From positions 38,684 to 102,683 of the forward strand of contig NZ_MQTZ01000012.1 of NCBI RefSeq assembly GCF_001939115.1: 64,000 nt of DNA, read 5' to 3'. The notes under the pieces were generated by a model. That model did no database searches and was not told the origin of the DNA. It was given only the letters and a program-made list of their open reading frames with translations. Source of the DNA: Leptolyngbya sp. 'hensonii' (lineage in GTDB: Bacteria > Cyanobacteriota > Cyanobacteriia > GCF-001939115). Shown piece after piece: positions 54,538 through 62,943 of the stretch. The stretch's first letter is position 1; every line of letters begins with the position of its first letter. A program made the position numbers and the translations under genes.

Positions 54538-56706
54538 TTATCTGAAGTAAATTAACAGGTTCAGACCAGGAATGGTGCGGGAGAGGGTCCAGAGAAGTAG
54601 GGAGATGTAGAGAATCCCCAGACTCCACTGATACCAGACCAAGGTGGCGATCAGTCCTGGGAGATGTTCATCCCGCACCCGCAGATCGTTAAAGCCCAAC
54701 TTCAGCAGGTTGTTCAAACTAAAGTCAAAGTAATTGAGCCAGTTCCAGCGCCGATCCCAGAGGATAGGGAGATAGCGCTCCCGAAACAGGGGAAATCGAG
54801 GAATCACAGGCAACCGACCAATCAGTAGGCGCAACTGGCGCAGACTCCCCTCTTCCACAAAGTAACTGACCGTCATCAAGTCGTGGTAACGTCCCCGCTG
54901 GTAAATCAACCCGATCAGGAGCAGGGGAATGGGGATGGCCACCACACTGAGACAGCCCACTGTCCACCAGGGACGATCGGCCGTGCGAAAGATCGCAGTC
55001 ATGCCCAGTAGGGTGAGCAGGGCAAAACTGCTCAGCACCCAGAGGGTTTCATCCAACCGTGGGACGATCGGCTGGGGACGCAGCCGCCGGAATCGGTCCA
55101 CTAACCAAAGCATGACGCCAAAAAAGGCGATCGTGACGATCCCCACCCCCAGTACCAGCCAGGAGCTGGTGCCATAGAGGCTAAGCAGCAGTAGTAAATT
55201 CAGGCCAATCCATTGCAGGCCGCTCAGAAGCTGTCCCGTCGGGGAGAGGGGTTCTCCTGGGACAACCCGATCACGGACCCGCACGTAGGTGGAGAGGTCA
55301 ATCCCGTCCATAGCCAGTAAATCAGTCAGGGACCGGAAAGGCCGATCGATCCGGCGCTGGACGATCCCCTCTGCCTGGAGTGGCGTGAAGCCAGCCTGAA
55401 GTAACTGCCGGATGGAAGCCGCATTGATATTGGTTCCCACAATTTTTTGCCCCAGTTCCCGCAGCAGAATCCGCTCGGTGGTGTATTCCACCTGATTGGC
55501 ATCCGTGATCTGCTCCAACTCCCGAAAGTTACGCACCAATTCCCGCAACAACGTTTCATTGCCCTGCAGGGTGGGCACTGAGATCAGCCGCCCGATTTGC
55601 CCTGGGGTTCCCAACAGGCGGGATTGGTTGGAGTCAAACTTGAGTCCCGGCACATTTAGGTAAGCCGATCGGGCAAAACCTGTATCACTGAAATCAGCCT
55701 GGCCCAGCAGGGCCGCTCCCCTTAAGTTGATCGGAGCATTGAACTGGGTTTCGCGAAACGTCATCGATCGGCCGATCGTGGCTTCCGTCAAGAACAGTGC
55801 CTGCTCAAATTTGCTCTTAGTGAATTGAACTTCCTCCTGCCAGTGGACCTGGGCAAAGTCCGCGTTGCCCTGCCAGCGGGTGCGGCTAAAATTCGCCACT
55901 TGCTGAAACAGGGCCTGGTTAAATCCAGCGGTAGCCTGAAATTCGCTGCCGTAGAAACTGGCTCCCGCTTGAAATTGGGTCTGGTTAAAACGAGCTTTAG
56001 CGAAAAAAATGCTGTTGCGGAAGCGGACCTCCCGGCCAAAGGTGGCCCCAGCAAAACTGACCAACTGGCTGAAGCGAGTTTGAGACCAATCAGCCTCCTG
56101 GGTAAAGGTGGCTCCCTGAGCTTCGACCCGGTTCAAGAAAAAGGTATTGGCGAAGTTGACCGGACCACTCAATCGGGTCTGCAACAGCTTCAGTGGTCCC
56201 CGAAAAACACTCATCTGCAGAGAAGCAGGGGCAGGGGCACCCAGGTTAGGGGCAGTCAGGAGGGAGCGGGAGAGCTGGCTGAGCTGAGACAGGCGGCGGC
56301 GATCGCGCTGCAGTTGGGCCTGCTCTGTTGGAGTCAGCACCGGCAACTGGGCAGGCCCATAGAGGGGGGTGCGTAAGCCCAACTGGCTGCCGGTAAACTC
56401 CCCTAGAATCTGGGAGTAGCTCAGATCCAGGCCGATCGGGGGATTAGACCGCTGGAGCTGGTTCTGCAACAACCGATAAAACTCATCCCGAAAAGTACCG
56501 TTTTCCGGACGTAGGTCGATCGTGAACCGTTGCAGGTCAATCGTGCGAATGCCGTCACTCTGAACCGGCGATTTGATGCGGGTCTGCAATATTTCCAGGG
56601 TCAGGGGACTGAGGGCAGGTTGAGCGATCGTGGCCCAGGCCGGTTGGATGGGCAAACACAGCAGGATGATGGCGAGACAGAAACACAGAAATCGCAGGAT
56701 GAGCAT
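54538..56706 (-). CDS. Membrane protein with signal peptide, pentapeptide repeats and HhH motif
   Basis: A 722-residue protein. After a signal peptide (to about residue 25) it has a domain of about 130 residues, then pentapeptide repeats of the A-x-F-x-x type (about 165-345, for example FAGATFGREVRFRNSIFF). A segment near 425-465 (LLQAGFTPLQAEGIVQRR and FRSLTDLLAMDGI) looks like a helix-hairpin-helix of ComEA type. Four hydrophobic helices follow (about 490-620), and the tail is basic and aromatic. I know of no function for this layout. The ATG at 56706 is preferred to a TTG at 56721. Confidence 0.8.
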   Translation of the reverse strand: MLILRFLCFCLAIILLCLPIQPAWATIAQPALSPLTLEILQTRIKSPVQSDGIRTIDLQRFTIDLRPENGTFRDEFYRLLQNQLQRSNPPIGLDLSYSQILGEFTGSQLGLRTPLYGPAQLPVLTPTEQAQLQRDRRRLSQLSQLSRSLLTAPNLGAPAPASLQMSVFRGPLKLLQTRLSGPVNFANTFFLNRVEAQGATFTQEADWSQTRFSQLVSFAGATFGREVRFRNSIFFAKARFNQTQFQAGASFYGSEFQATAGFNQALFQQVANFSRTRWQGNADFAQVHWQEEVQFTKSKFEQALFLTEATIGRSMTFRETQFNAPINLRGAALLGQADFSDTGFARSAYLNVPGLKFDSNQSRLLGTPGQIGRLISVPTLQGNETLLRELVRNFRELEQITDANQVEYTTERILLRELGQKIVGTNINAASIRQLLQAGFTPLQAEGIVQRRIDRPFRSLTDLLAMDGIDLSTYVRVRDRVVPGEPLSPTGQLLSGLQWIGLNLLLLLSLYGTSSWLVLGVGIVTIAFFGVMLWLVDRFRRLRPQPIVPRLDETLWVLSSFALLTLLGMTAIFRTADRPWWTVGCLSVVAIPIPLLLIGLIYQRGRYHDLMTVSYFVEEGSLRQLRLLIGRLPVIPRFPLFRERYLPILWDRRWNWLNYFDFSLNNLLKLGFNDLRVRDEHLPGLIATLVWYQWSLGILYISLLLWTLSRTIPGLNLLIYFR

Positions 56707-56850
56707 AGTTCCAGCGATCAAGGTGTGCGAGGGATGATCAAGTCTTGCAGGGCCAGGAAGATAATCATGCCGCTATCTTACAGCCGATTTTAGGGGCAGG
56801 GAAGTTGAAGACAAGGGGTTATCCAGCCGCGATCCCCAGAATTGTTTCCA

Positions 56851-57855
56851 TCAGGAACGATCGATCACCAGCACCAGTTTGCCGGTCATTGATCCAGCCT
56901 CTAAGGTCCGGTGGGCTGTGGCTGCTTCCTCCAGGGGAAAACGCTGGTGCACCTGAATTTTGAGCTGTCCCCGATCGATCAGTTGAGCGCACTGCTCCAA
57001 AATATGGGCCTGGTGCTGCTGGGCCACCGTTAATCCCTTCAACATGGGTGTTAACATCAGCTCAAAGCTGGTCCTCAAATTTCGCTGTCGGGCTGTTTTC
57101 CAGTCTGTCGCTGGATCTGCATCCAGGATCGTCACGACATCACCATAGATGCGGGTTGCCGGAAAACTTTGGGAGAGCGTGGCTCCTCCCACCGAATCAA
57201 AGACGAGATCAACCCCTTCCCCATTTGTCCAGTTCAGAACCGCCTGGGCAAAGTCTGTCTGCCTATACAGAATCACCTTATCCACACCAAACTGTTGCAC
57301 GAAATTGGCCTTTTCCTGGGAACCCACGGTGGTGCAGACCTGCGCCCCCTGTAACCGGGCCAACTGCAAGGCCACATGCCCTACCCCACCCGCTCCAGCG
57401 TGAATCAGAACCTTCTGTCCTGCCTGCAGGCGACCCCGATCGTGCAGGGCCTCCCAGGCCGTGATTAGCACCAGGGGAGCCGCTGCAGCCTCAGCAAAAC
57501 TGATCGATCGGGGCTTGGCCGCAGCAAAGTGCTCATCCACAGTTGTAAAGTCTGCATAATTTCCGGGATGATCCCCCAGGCCACCATTGCAAAAGTAGAC
57601 TTCATCGCCCACCTTAAACCGCTGTACCGCCGCACCTACAGCTTCTACCACCCCAGCTCCGTCACAACCCAGAATGGTGGGCAGACGCTCCGGATAAAAG
57701 GTGCCTCGGCGGCGGAGTTTGGTGTCGATCGGATTAATGCCAGCCGCTTTCAAGCGGATGAGTAGTTCGGTTGGACGTTGAATTGTGGGGTGTAAAATTT
57801 CCTGAGGCTGCAAGACATCGGGTTCACCGGCAGCCGTCATCAGTACTGCTCTCAT
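56851..57855 (-). CDS. Zinc-type alcohol dehydrogenase-like quinone oxidoreductase
   Basis: A 334-residue medium-chain reductase of the quinone oxidoreductase (zeta-crystallin) type. It has ILGCDGAGVVEAVG, FKVGDEVYF, the NADPH motif HAGAGGVGHVALQLA and a normal C-terminal HRTLEAGSMTGKLVL. Zinc-binding Cys residues of true alcohol dehydrogenases are missing. Substrates in this family are quinones or alpha,beta-unsaturated carbonyls. The ATG at 57855 has GAGGGAG upstream. It is the second gene on the strand after HU, but a terminator separates them. Confidence 0.9.
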   Translation of the reverse strand: MRAVLMTAAGEPDVLQPQEILHPTIQRPTELLIRLKAAGINPIDTKLRRRGTFYPERLPTILGCDGAGVVEAVGAAVQRFKVGDEVYFCNGGLGDHPGNYADFTTVDEHFAAAKPRSISFAEAAAAPLVLITAWEALHDRGRLQAGQKVLIHAGAGGVGHVALQLARLQGAQVCTTVGSQEKANFVQQFGVDKVILYRQTDFAQAVLNWTNGEGVDLVFDSVGGATLSQSFPATRIYGDVVTILDADPATDWKTARQRNLRTSFELMLTPMLKGLTVAQQHQAHILEQCAQLIDRGQLKIQVHQRFPLEEAATAHRTLEAGSMTGKLVLVIDRS

Positions 57856-57886
57856 CGCTCCCTCTGGTTTCCTAAAGCCAAGATAC

Positions 57887-57915
57887 AAACAAAAAGACCC
57901 TGACAAGCAGGGACT
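57887..57915 (-). terminator. Rho-independent terminator after the HU gene
   Basis: On the minus strand CCCTG-CTTGT-CAGGG is followed by TCTTTTTGTTTG, a stem-loop with a U tract, 34 bases past the HU stop and ahead of the oxidoreductase start. Confidence 0.75.
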
Positions 57916-57948
57916 GAAGGTGTGAGATAAGTCAATCACTGTCCTGGG

Positions 57949-58224
57949 TCAGGTCGTGACTTTATCCTTAAATGCTTTACCCGCAGAGAAAGCAGGAACT
58001 TTGGTTGCCGGAATATGCAGAGCCTTACCCGTTCTGGGGTTACGACCTTCGCGGGCCTGACGCTCACGCACCTCAAACGTGCCAAAACCAACCAGAGTCA
58101 CCTTGTCACCTGAGGAAACAGTATCAACGATGACCTCCAGCATGGCAGTCAGGATGGCATCTGCTTCCTTCTTGGTCACACTGGCCTTAGCCGCGATCGC
58201 ATCAACCAACTCACCTTTATTCAT
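57949..58224 (-). CDS. hup: HU family DNA-binding protein
   Basis: A 91-residue histone-like protein that bends and compacts DNA. It shows the full HU pattern: MNKGELVDAIA, KKEADAILTAMLEVI, VTLVGFGTFEVRERQAREGRNPRTG and a C-terminal PAFSAGKAFKD. The family arm sequence R-x-x-R-x-G-R-N-P-x-T-G is intact. The ATG at 58224 is preferred over one 12 bases upstream, which would add MRLL. It is monocistronic, with a terminator at 57887. Confidence 0.96.
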   Translation of the reverse strand: MNKGELVDAIAAKASVTKKEADAILTAMLEVIVDTVSSGDKVTLVGFGTFEVRERQAREGRNPRTGKALHIPATKVPAFSAGKAFKDKVTT

Positions 58225-58321
58225 CAGTAACCTCAAAAATGCTACAAGCCAGATTCTACAAGTATTTTCGGAATTTGGCCTAGTTTTAGCAGATTTTAAG
58301 GATATTTAGAGCAAGTTTTGA

Positions 58322-58555
58322 TCAAATGTAGATGACGACCTTGCTATCAATGCGACCAATATGGAGATTGCGACCATCCACATTGACGATTCCTTCGCAG
58401 GGTTCCATATCAAACTGAGTCTCGCCACGCTCATTGGTCCAGTTAACCTTACTTCCCCGCAAACCCAAAGTTTGCGGTCCGCTCCGGGCAATAAAGACCT
58501 TATGGTTCTTTTCCGGGAGACCCGTCTCCTTCCGAATTACCTTTACAGTGATCAT
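58322..58555 (-). CDS. Small conserved hypothetical protein (beta-rich)
   Basis: A 77-residue protein starting MITVKVIRKETGLPEKNHKVFI and ending KVVIYI. The pattern of short hydrophobic strands with GETQFDMEPCEGIVNVDGR resembles a small beta-sandwich like the carboxypeptidase regulatory-type domain. No catalytic residues are visible. The first Met of the frame is a TTG at 58561; the ATG at 58555 is more likely. It stands alone upstream of HU. Confidence 0.7.
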   Translation of the reverse strand: MITVKVIRKETGLPEKNHKVFIARSGPQTLGLRGSKVNWTNERGETQFDMEPCEGIVNVDGRNLHIGRIDSKVVIYI

Positions 58556-58732
58556 GGTCAATGATTGCTGCGTAAGATATGAGGCAACGATAATTTTACC
58601 TCAAACCTTCCAAATTGAGAGTGTTAAAAACACCCAAACCTATGGGATCGATTTCACAAATTTGTAGCCTAGTTAAGCTCTCAGCGTAGACTAGTTTGGG
58701 ATAATGCAAGACGAGATGTTCTGAGAACAAAG

Positions 58733-59299
58733 ATGAGAGCCTTCCCATTAACCATGGTTTCTTTATTGCTGCTTCTGCCCTCTGGGTCCACCTTGGCGGC
58801 AAATCCTGAAGATGTCCAGAAATTGCTGACGATCGGTGAGTGTAATGGCTGCGATCTGTCGGAAGCCAATCTATACAACTTCATTCTGGAAGGGGCCAGA
58901 CTCAGTGGAGCCAATCTGGCTGCTGCCGCCCTGCAAGGCTCTAATCTAAACCTGGCTCGACTGGACAAAGCTAATCTGCAAAAGGCAAACCTGGCTATGG
59001 TGAAGCTCCAGGGGGCCAATCTGCGCGAAGCGGATCTATCAGGGGCCAATTTATTTACGACCGATCTGACTAATGCCGATCTGACAGGCGCTAACTTGAA
59101 AGAGGCTGACTTAGAGCGGGCTAATCTGGAAGGTGCTAACCTCACTAATGCAGATTTGCGGGGCGCTAATCTTTCTAAGGTAAAGTTAACAGGGGCTAGG
59201 CTGACTGGGGCCAAGCTAACGGGTACGATCATGCCAGATGGAAAGGGATACCAGCCTGGACCTTCGAACCCTATTGGCAATCCATCCCTATCGCGATGA
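58733..59299 (+). CDS. Secreted pentapeptide repeat protein
   Basis: A 188-residue protein with a signal peptide (residues 1-22, cleavage after LAA) followed by C-N-G-C and about 22 pentapeptide repeats of the A-[DN]-L-x-x type, from ADLSGANLF to ADLRGANLS. These stack as a right-handed beta helix with a square cross-section. Such periplasmic or lumenal proteins are common in cyanobacteria; the function is unknown. The C-terminal 30 residues (MPDGKGYQPGPSNP) are outside the repeat. A short hypothetical gene follows 39 bases later. Confidence 0.88.
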   Translation: MRAFPLTMVSLLLLLPSGSTLAANPEDVQKLLTIGECNGCDLSEANLYNFILEGARLSGANLAAAALQGSNLNLARLDKANLQKANLAMVKLQGANLREADLSGANLFTTDLTNADLTGANLKEADLERANLEGANLTNADLRGANLSKVKLTGARLTGAKLTGTIMPDGKGYQPGPSNPIGNPSLSR

Positions 59300-59338
59300 C
59301 ATCTGCTGCCCCATATCCAATCAAGGCAAGCCACTAAC

Positions 59339-59689
59339 GTGAATCAGGACTCTTACAATCAACCTGTCATGACGCCCCCTGGGGGAGCGATCGATCTATT
59401 GGTGGAGCAGTTCAGGACAGAAGCCTATCAACATCAGGGAGACTGTTTGGCTCTACTGGCCCTGCTTCGTGCTCTGGAGAATTTGCATCGAGAAATCCGT
59501 GACACGCTATTTCAGGAATCTTTGCCGAGCGATCGCCAGTCTCTTTATACCCTACTGAGAAATATTGAAGCTGAGGGGGGATGGCCCTATGTTTATCGCC
59601 CGAAATTGCAGGTTTTTCTGGCTAATTTGCCAGTAGAAGAGGCGGGTCATCCAAGTGAAACTCCCGTTCCTGATACCCATTCACCATGA
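59339..59689 (+). CDS. Conserved cyanobacterial hypothetical protein
   Basis: A 116-residue helical protein. Its core (about 18-98) reads AIDLLVEQFRTEAYQHQGDC, then LALLALLRALENLHREIRD and YTLLRNIEAEGGWPYVYRP. It has no signal peptide or membrane segment. The ends are Pro-rich. I do not know a function. It starts with a GTG 39 bases after the pentapeptide gene on the same strand, so the two may be co-transcribed. Confidence 0.7.
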   Translation: MNQDSYNQPVMTPPGGAIDLLVEQFRTEAYQHQGDCLALLALLRALENLHREIRDTLFQESLPSDRQSLYTLLRNIEAEGGWPYVYRPKLQVFLANLPVEEAGHPSETPVPDTHSP

Positions 59690-59751
59690 GGCTATCTCGG
59701 ATGAGGCGTTACTTGCAGCGCCTCATCCTTTCCGGGCTGGCAACCTTGGGC

Positions 59752-60420
59752 TTAAACCTTTAAGACCCAGGCTGTCCGACTATTTGCACTGACCAGTGCT
59801 GCTGGAACGATCTCGATCCCCACCCCTAGAGCTTTGAAGGTTGCTCGAATGGCTGCAGCATGGGCAGATTCTGTACTGCCGATGCTAGCCCCTGCCGTGA
59901 TCAGGGCTGGGGTTTTGAGTTTGGCCACCTCCTGGGTATAGGCGATCGCAGCATCTACCTCCAGGGCTAAGGCCAGCTTGGCAATATTAACATCATTATC
60001 CAGGTTGCCCTCCTGGTTCTTGATGTAGGATGAAACGTCGTAGCTGGCCTCTGCCATCACAGGTTTACCCCCCAGGCTACGCACGGCGGCAGCCAGAGCA
60101 TCCCGATGCTGTTTGTGGTCTGCCTGATTGCGTAGGGCCAGCGCGAGCACGGCTTTACCCACATCACTGCTACTCAGCTTACCAGCAGCAAACCCATAGG
60201 CCCAAATCGCCTGATGCTCATAGTACAGGGCATTATTCAAAATCTTGATGTCGTTCTTTTTGTCTGCTGGGGCTGCATGAGCAACTTGAGCCACCAAAGT
60301 TGGAAGGGTCAATCCTCCCAGGACCCCCGTGATCGTTCCAGCCATCAGAAGGTCTCGCCGCGAGAACTGAGTCCGACGACGAGAGAGATTTCCGGACAGC
60401 ATAAACCTTTCATTCTCCAT
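59752..60420 (-). CDS. Tat-exported ferritin-like domain protein
   Basis: A 222-residue protein with a twin-arginine signal (SRRDLLMAG near residue 20, hydrophobic stretch to VAHAAPAD), so it is exported folded. The mature part is a ferritin-like four-helix bundle: ALYYEHQAIWAYGF carries Glu and His, NQADHKQHRDALA carries two His, and AIAYTQEVAKL and STESAHAAAIRA complete the set of metal-type residues. DUF4439-type ferritin-like proteins may bind iron or another metal; the role is unproven. The ATG at 60420 has GAGGAG nearby. The MITE at 60508 lies upstream, between this gene and the next. Confidence 0.85.
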   Translation of the reverse strand: MENERFMLSGNLSRRRTQFSRRDLLMAGTITGVLGGLTLPTLVAQVAHAAPADKKNDIKILNNALYYEHQAIWAYGFAAGKLSSSDVGKAVLALALRNQADHKQHRDALAAAVRSLGGKPVMAEASYDVSSYIKNQEGNLDNDVNIAKLALALEVDAAIAYTQEVAKLKTPALITAGASIGSTESAHAAAIRATFKALGVGIEIVPAALVSANSRTAWVLKV

Positions 60421-60507
60421 GAGTGTCTCCTCAAAATGCAGAATCATTGATGCATTACGAAGAGGTATACGGAGAGCTGCTGAGATTGGATCTGCTGAAA
60501 ATTAGTC

Positions 60508-60664
60508 GGCTTTGCTGAATGCAAATATGAATTACCCTCATCCCCAACCCTTCTCCCGCAGGAGAAGGGAGCTAAAACTCTTGTTCCCTCTCCTTTGGGA
60601 GAGGGCTAGGGTGAGGGCTGCATAAGGCTCAAACACGAAAATCATACTTCTATTCAGCAACGCC
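60508..60664. mobile_element. 157-bp MITE, copy 2, with 8-bp target site duplication AATTAGTC
   Basis: This copy is in the opposite orientation to the one at 21069. It begins GGCTTTGCTGAATGCAAATA and ends ATTCAGCAACGCC. The direct repeats AATTAGTC are at 60500-60507 and 60665-60672. By direct comparison, the copies are both 157 bases and differ at four positions. The insertion is three bases after the stop codon of the minus-strand gene at 60675. Confidence 0.92.
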
Positions 60665-60674
60665 AATTAGTCCA

Positions 60675-61040
60675 TTACTGTTGAAACTGCAACTGCAACT
60701 GTACCGTTCCAGATTCATCGGGGACACTAGCCACACGATTAATGCCGAATGGGCTGTTCACAACCGTTTGGGGTCTTCCAATCAGCTCAATCCGTTCATC
60801 TACCTTCAGAACAAGCTGGTTCTGCTCATAAATGTTAATCGGCAGATTACTGGAATTAGTCACGGGTTGGACTGGCGTTGTGGCCGCAGTTTGCGGTTTG
60901 ATATCGATTAAGGAATTAGCTGACTGATCTGTTTTGGGAATGGAATCCAGGGTGGGCAGAGCAGGTTCTGCCTGAACGATCGCGGTCAGACTGAATGTGA
61001 CCACGGTTGCAGTCAGGATAGTAGTAATGACGCTTAACAT
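60675..61040 (-). CDS. Small secreted hypothetical protein
   Basis: A 121-residue protein with a signal peptide (residues 1-24, ending VQAEPA). The mature part is Thr/Pro/Asn-rich in its first half and ends with beta-type sequence (LVLKVDERIELIGRPQTVVN and TVQLQLQFQQ). No domain is recognised. A strong Shine-Dalgarno AGGAGG precedes the ATG, and an ACTGCC-GCTGTT-GGCAGT hairpin lies in the leader at 61062-61079. Its stop codon is three bases from a MITE target duplication. Confidence 0.72.
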   Translation of the reverse strand: MLSVITTILTATVVTFSLTAIVQAEPALPTLDSIPKTDQSANSLIDIKPQTAATTPVQPVTNSSNLPINIYEQNQLVLKVDERIELIGRPQTVVNSPFGINRVASVPDESGTVQLQLQFQQ

Positions 61041-61349
61041 TTCTGAAATCCTCCTGAAGGAACTGCCGCTGTTGGCAGTCTGTGAAATGAAATTAGAGCT
61101 TTCCCTTCACACCACAAGAGCAGAGAACAAAAATTGATGGGCGAATTCGGATAATGGACTGAGCCAGTAAACTTCGACCGCAAGCCATAGCAAGAATTTG
61201 AAGCCAGGCAAGAAGCTTGAAACTGAGCGTCTGCACCCTGAACCTAAGGAGGAGTGCAACCTTCATCCAGCAAAACTCAGGCGAAATTTTTGCCCCTACT
61301 ATCTTTCTAACAAAGAAACTTAGATTATTCAAATGACCTGCAGAATTGC
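61041..61349. other. Gene-free stretch between two minus-strand hypotheticals
   Basis: Apart from the leader hairpin at 61062-61079, I see nothing that I can support. A minus-strand frame at 61093-61332 lacks coding character. Confidence 0.4.
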
Positions 61350-61913
61350 TTAAGGTCTATTTTTCTCAGGTTTGGGTGCTATTTCCGAAATGGGGATAAC
61401 TTTGCGAGCCTGATTGCCCCCGATGGGAGGGTTGGAAATAGGCCGGAGATCCTTTAGGCTTTGCCATTGTGGAGATTTCCAGGCAGTATCCTGATACTTG
61501 TCAGCAACAGAGCTTTCTGCTTCAGCAAGTTCTGAGTCAGCTACAATTCGCTTCATCCGCTGCCCACGGTAAATCAGAACCTCTTCTCGGGTGGTACGGC
61601 CTTCTGTTCCATTCCCATCATTGATGGAGTTCCCGATCGGCGGCAGGCGCTTCAATCGCACTCCCCGATAGATTAAGATCTCATCCTGGGTTGGCCGACT
61701 TGCCAGATCAGGCTTGTTTGAACTGGGGGTTCCGATCAAGGAGGAGAGGGGGTCTTCCTGGGTTGTCTGCAGCAGTCGCTGGCTGCTGACTAGGACTAGC
61801 ACCAGCAAGAGCAGAAGAATGGGCCAGGGGGCGGAAAATAGTCCCACTACCAGAAGCGTAAGACCAAGCAGAATTGAGGAGACAAATGCCAGCGGAATCA
61901 GGAAATCAGCCAT
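61350..61913 (-). CDS. Membrane protein with two DUF4278-like YRG motifs
   Basis: A 187-residue protein with two N-terminal membrane helices (about 5-25 and 28-45). The hydrophilic rest contains two copies of a short motif, EILIYRGVRLKRL (about 78) and EVLIYRGQRMKRI (about 112), which recall the L-x-YRG-x-x-[YF] motif of DUF4278, a cyanobacterial family of unknown function. The ATG at 61913 begins MADFLIPLAFVSS. It stands between a methyltransferase gene and a secreted hypothetical on the same strand. Confidence 0.7.
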   Translation of the reverse strand: MADFLIPLAFVSSILLGLTLLVVGLFSAPWPILLLLLVLVLVSSQRLLQTTQEDPLSSLIGTPSSNKPDLASRPTQDEILIYRGVRLKRLPPIGNSINDGNGTEGRTTREEVLIYRGQRMKRIVADSELAEAESSVADKYQDTAWKSPQWQSLKDLRPISNPPIGGNQARKVIPISEIAPKPEKNRP

Positions 61914-62003
61914 GGGATGAAAAGACCTCAATCAGCCAGTAAAAATGTTGTTTCGATCTTGTACAAAGCTTAATTGGGAGTAGCTGATTATATCACCACC
62001 CTT

Positions 62004-62840
62004 TCAGGTAAAAATCCGTACCTCCTTTGGGGCCCAAACCTGGGTCATTCGAGCCATACCAAACAGGGTCAACGGGTCCTGCGCCAGTTGGGCCATAGCC
62101 TGAGTTAGGGCATCTATTTCAGCCGCAGTCGTCAGGTTTGCAGCCAGCAGTGCAGGGGCGATTTCTGCCAGAGTCCACTCTGGCAGACGTTTTGCGTCTC
62201 CTCGTACCAGAGCCGGTTGGGCCAAGCTCACCTCTGGTGCGGTCAATCCAATCTCCACGAACAGGCGATAGAGGGTTGAACCAATCCGGAAGTGGTGTCC
62301 CCGGAGATCCCCGAGGGCTAGATAGAGTTCAAAGCAGCGTTCGAAAGCAGCAGAGGCAGGCACACAGAAGGGGCTAGTAAAATCAGACTCTTCGCAAACC
62401 AGAATTCCCCCCGGTTTGACCAAACGCTGCATTTCCCGCAAGGCATCCAGGGGACGCTGTAGGTGCATCAGTAGAAACCGGCAGTACACCAGATCAAAAG
62501 ACTCTGACGGGAGCTCGGTTTCATAGGCACTGGCTTCCACAAATCTGACGTGGGGTAAGCGAGCCTGCTGAGCCTTCAGGCGGGCCTGTTCCAGTTGCTC
62601 TGGGCTGGCATCAATGCCCAGAACTGCCCCACTACTTCCCACCTGTTGGCCCATCCAGCAGGAGACCGTACCGATCCCACAGCCAATGTCAGCAACTGCC
62701 ATACCTGGCTGCAACCCTACCTTGAGCAGCAGGTTGGCCGTATCTAACCCATGAACATCATTCACCAATTGGAGCCGGTCAGCACCGGCTGACCCCTTGG
62801 CCAGAATATAGCGATCGTCTTTAACCATTGTCCTCATCAT
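62004..62840 (-). CDS. Class I SAM-dependent methyltransferase
   Basis: A 278-residue methyltransferase with the SAM-binding motif VADIGCGIGTVSCW (motif I), GIDASPEQLEQAR (motif II), and FDLVYCRFLLMHLQRPLDALREM, VKPGGILVCEE (motif post-III). The C-terminal third has no assigned substrate domain. Resembles UbiE/ArsM-like methyltransferases acting on small molecules. The substrate cannot be told from the sequence. It is separate from its neighbours. Confidence 0.88.
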   Translation of the reverse strand: MMRTMVKDDRYILAKGSAGADRLQLVNDVHGLDTANLLLKVGLQPGMAVADIGCGIGTVSCWMGQQVGSSGAVLGIDASPEQLEQARLKAQQARLPHVRFVEASAYETELPSESFDLVYCRFLLMHLQRPLDALREMQRLVKPGGILVCEESDFTSPFCVPASAAFERCFELYLALGDLRGHHFRIGSTLYRLFVEIGLTAPEVSLAQPALVRGDAKRLPEWTLAEIAPALLAANLTTAAEIDALTQAMAQLAQDPLTLFGMARMTQVWAPKEVRIFT

Positions 62841-62943
62841 TATTGATTTTTATTCTCAATAAGAGTTAGAATCCTCTCATGCTTTTTGCAAGTAATTCCA
62901 TACCTCATGCAAGAGCTTTCTATTTTATTCATAGGGCATTGTA

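Noticed and set aside
61093-61332. A 79-codon minus-strand frame between two hypotheticals
   Set aside because: It is rich in Leu, Arg and Cys without a domain pattern and has no ribosome-binding site; it looks like a chance frame.
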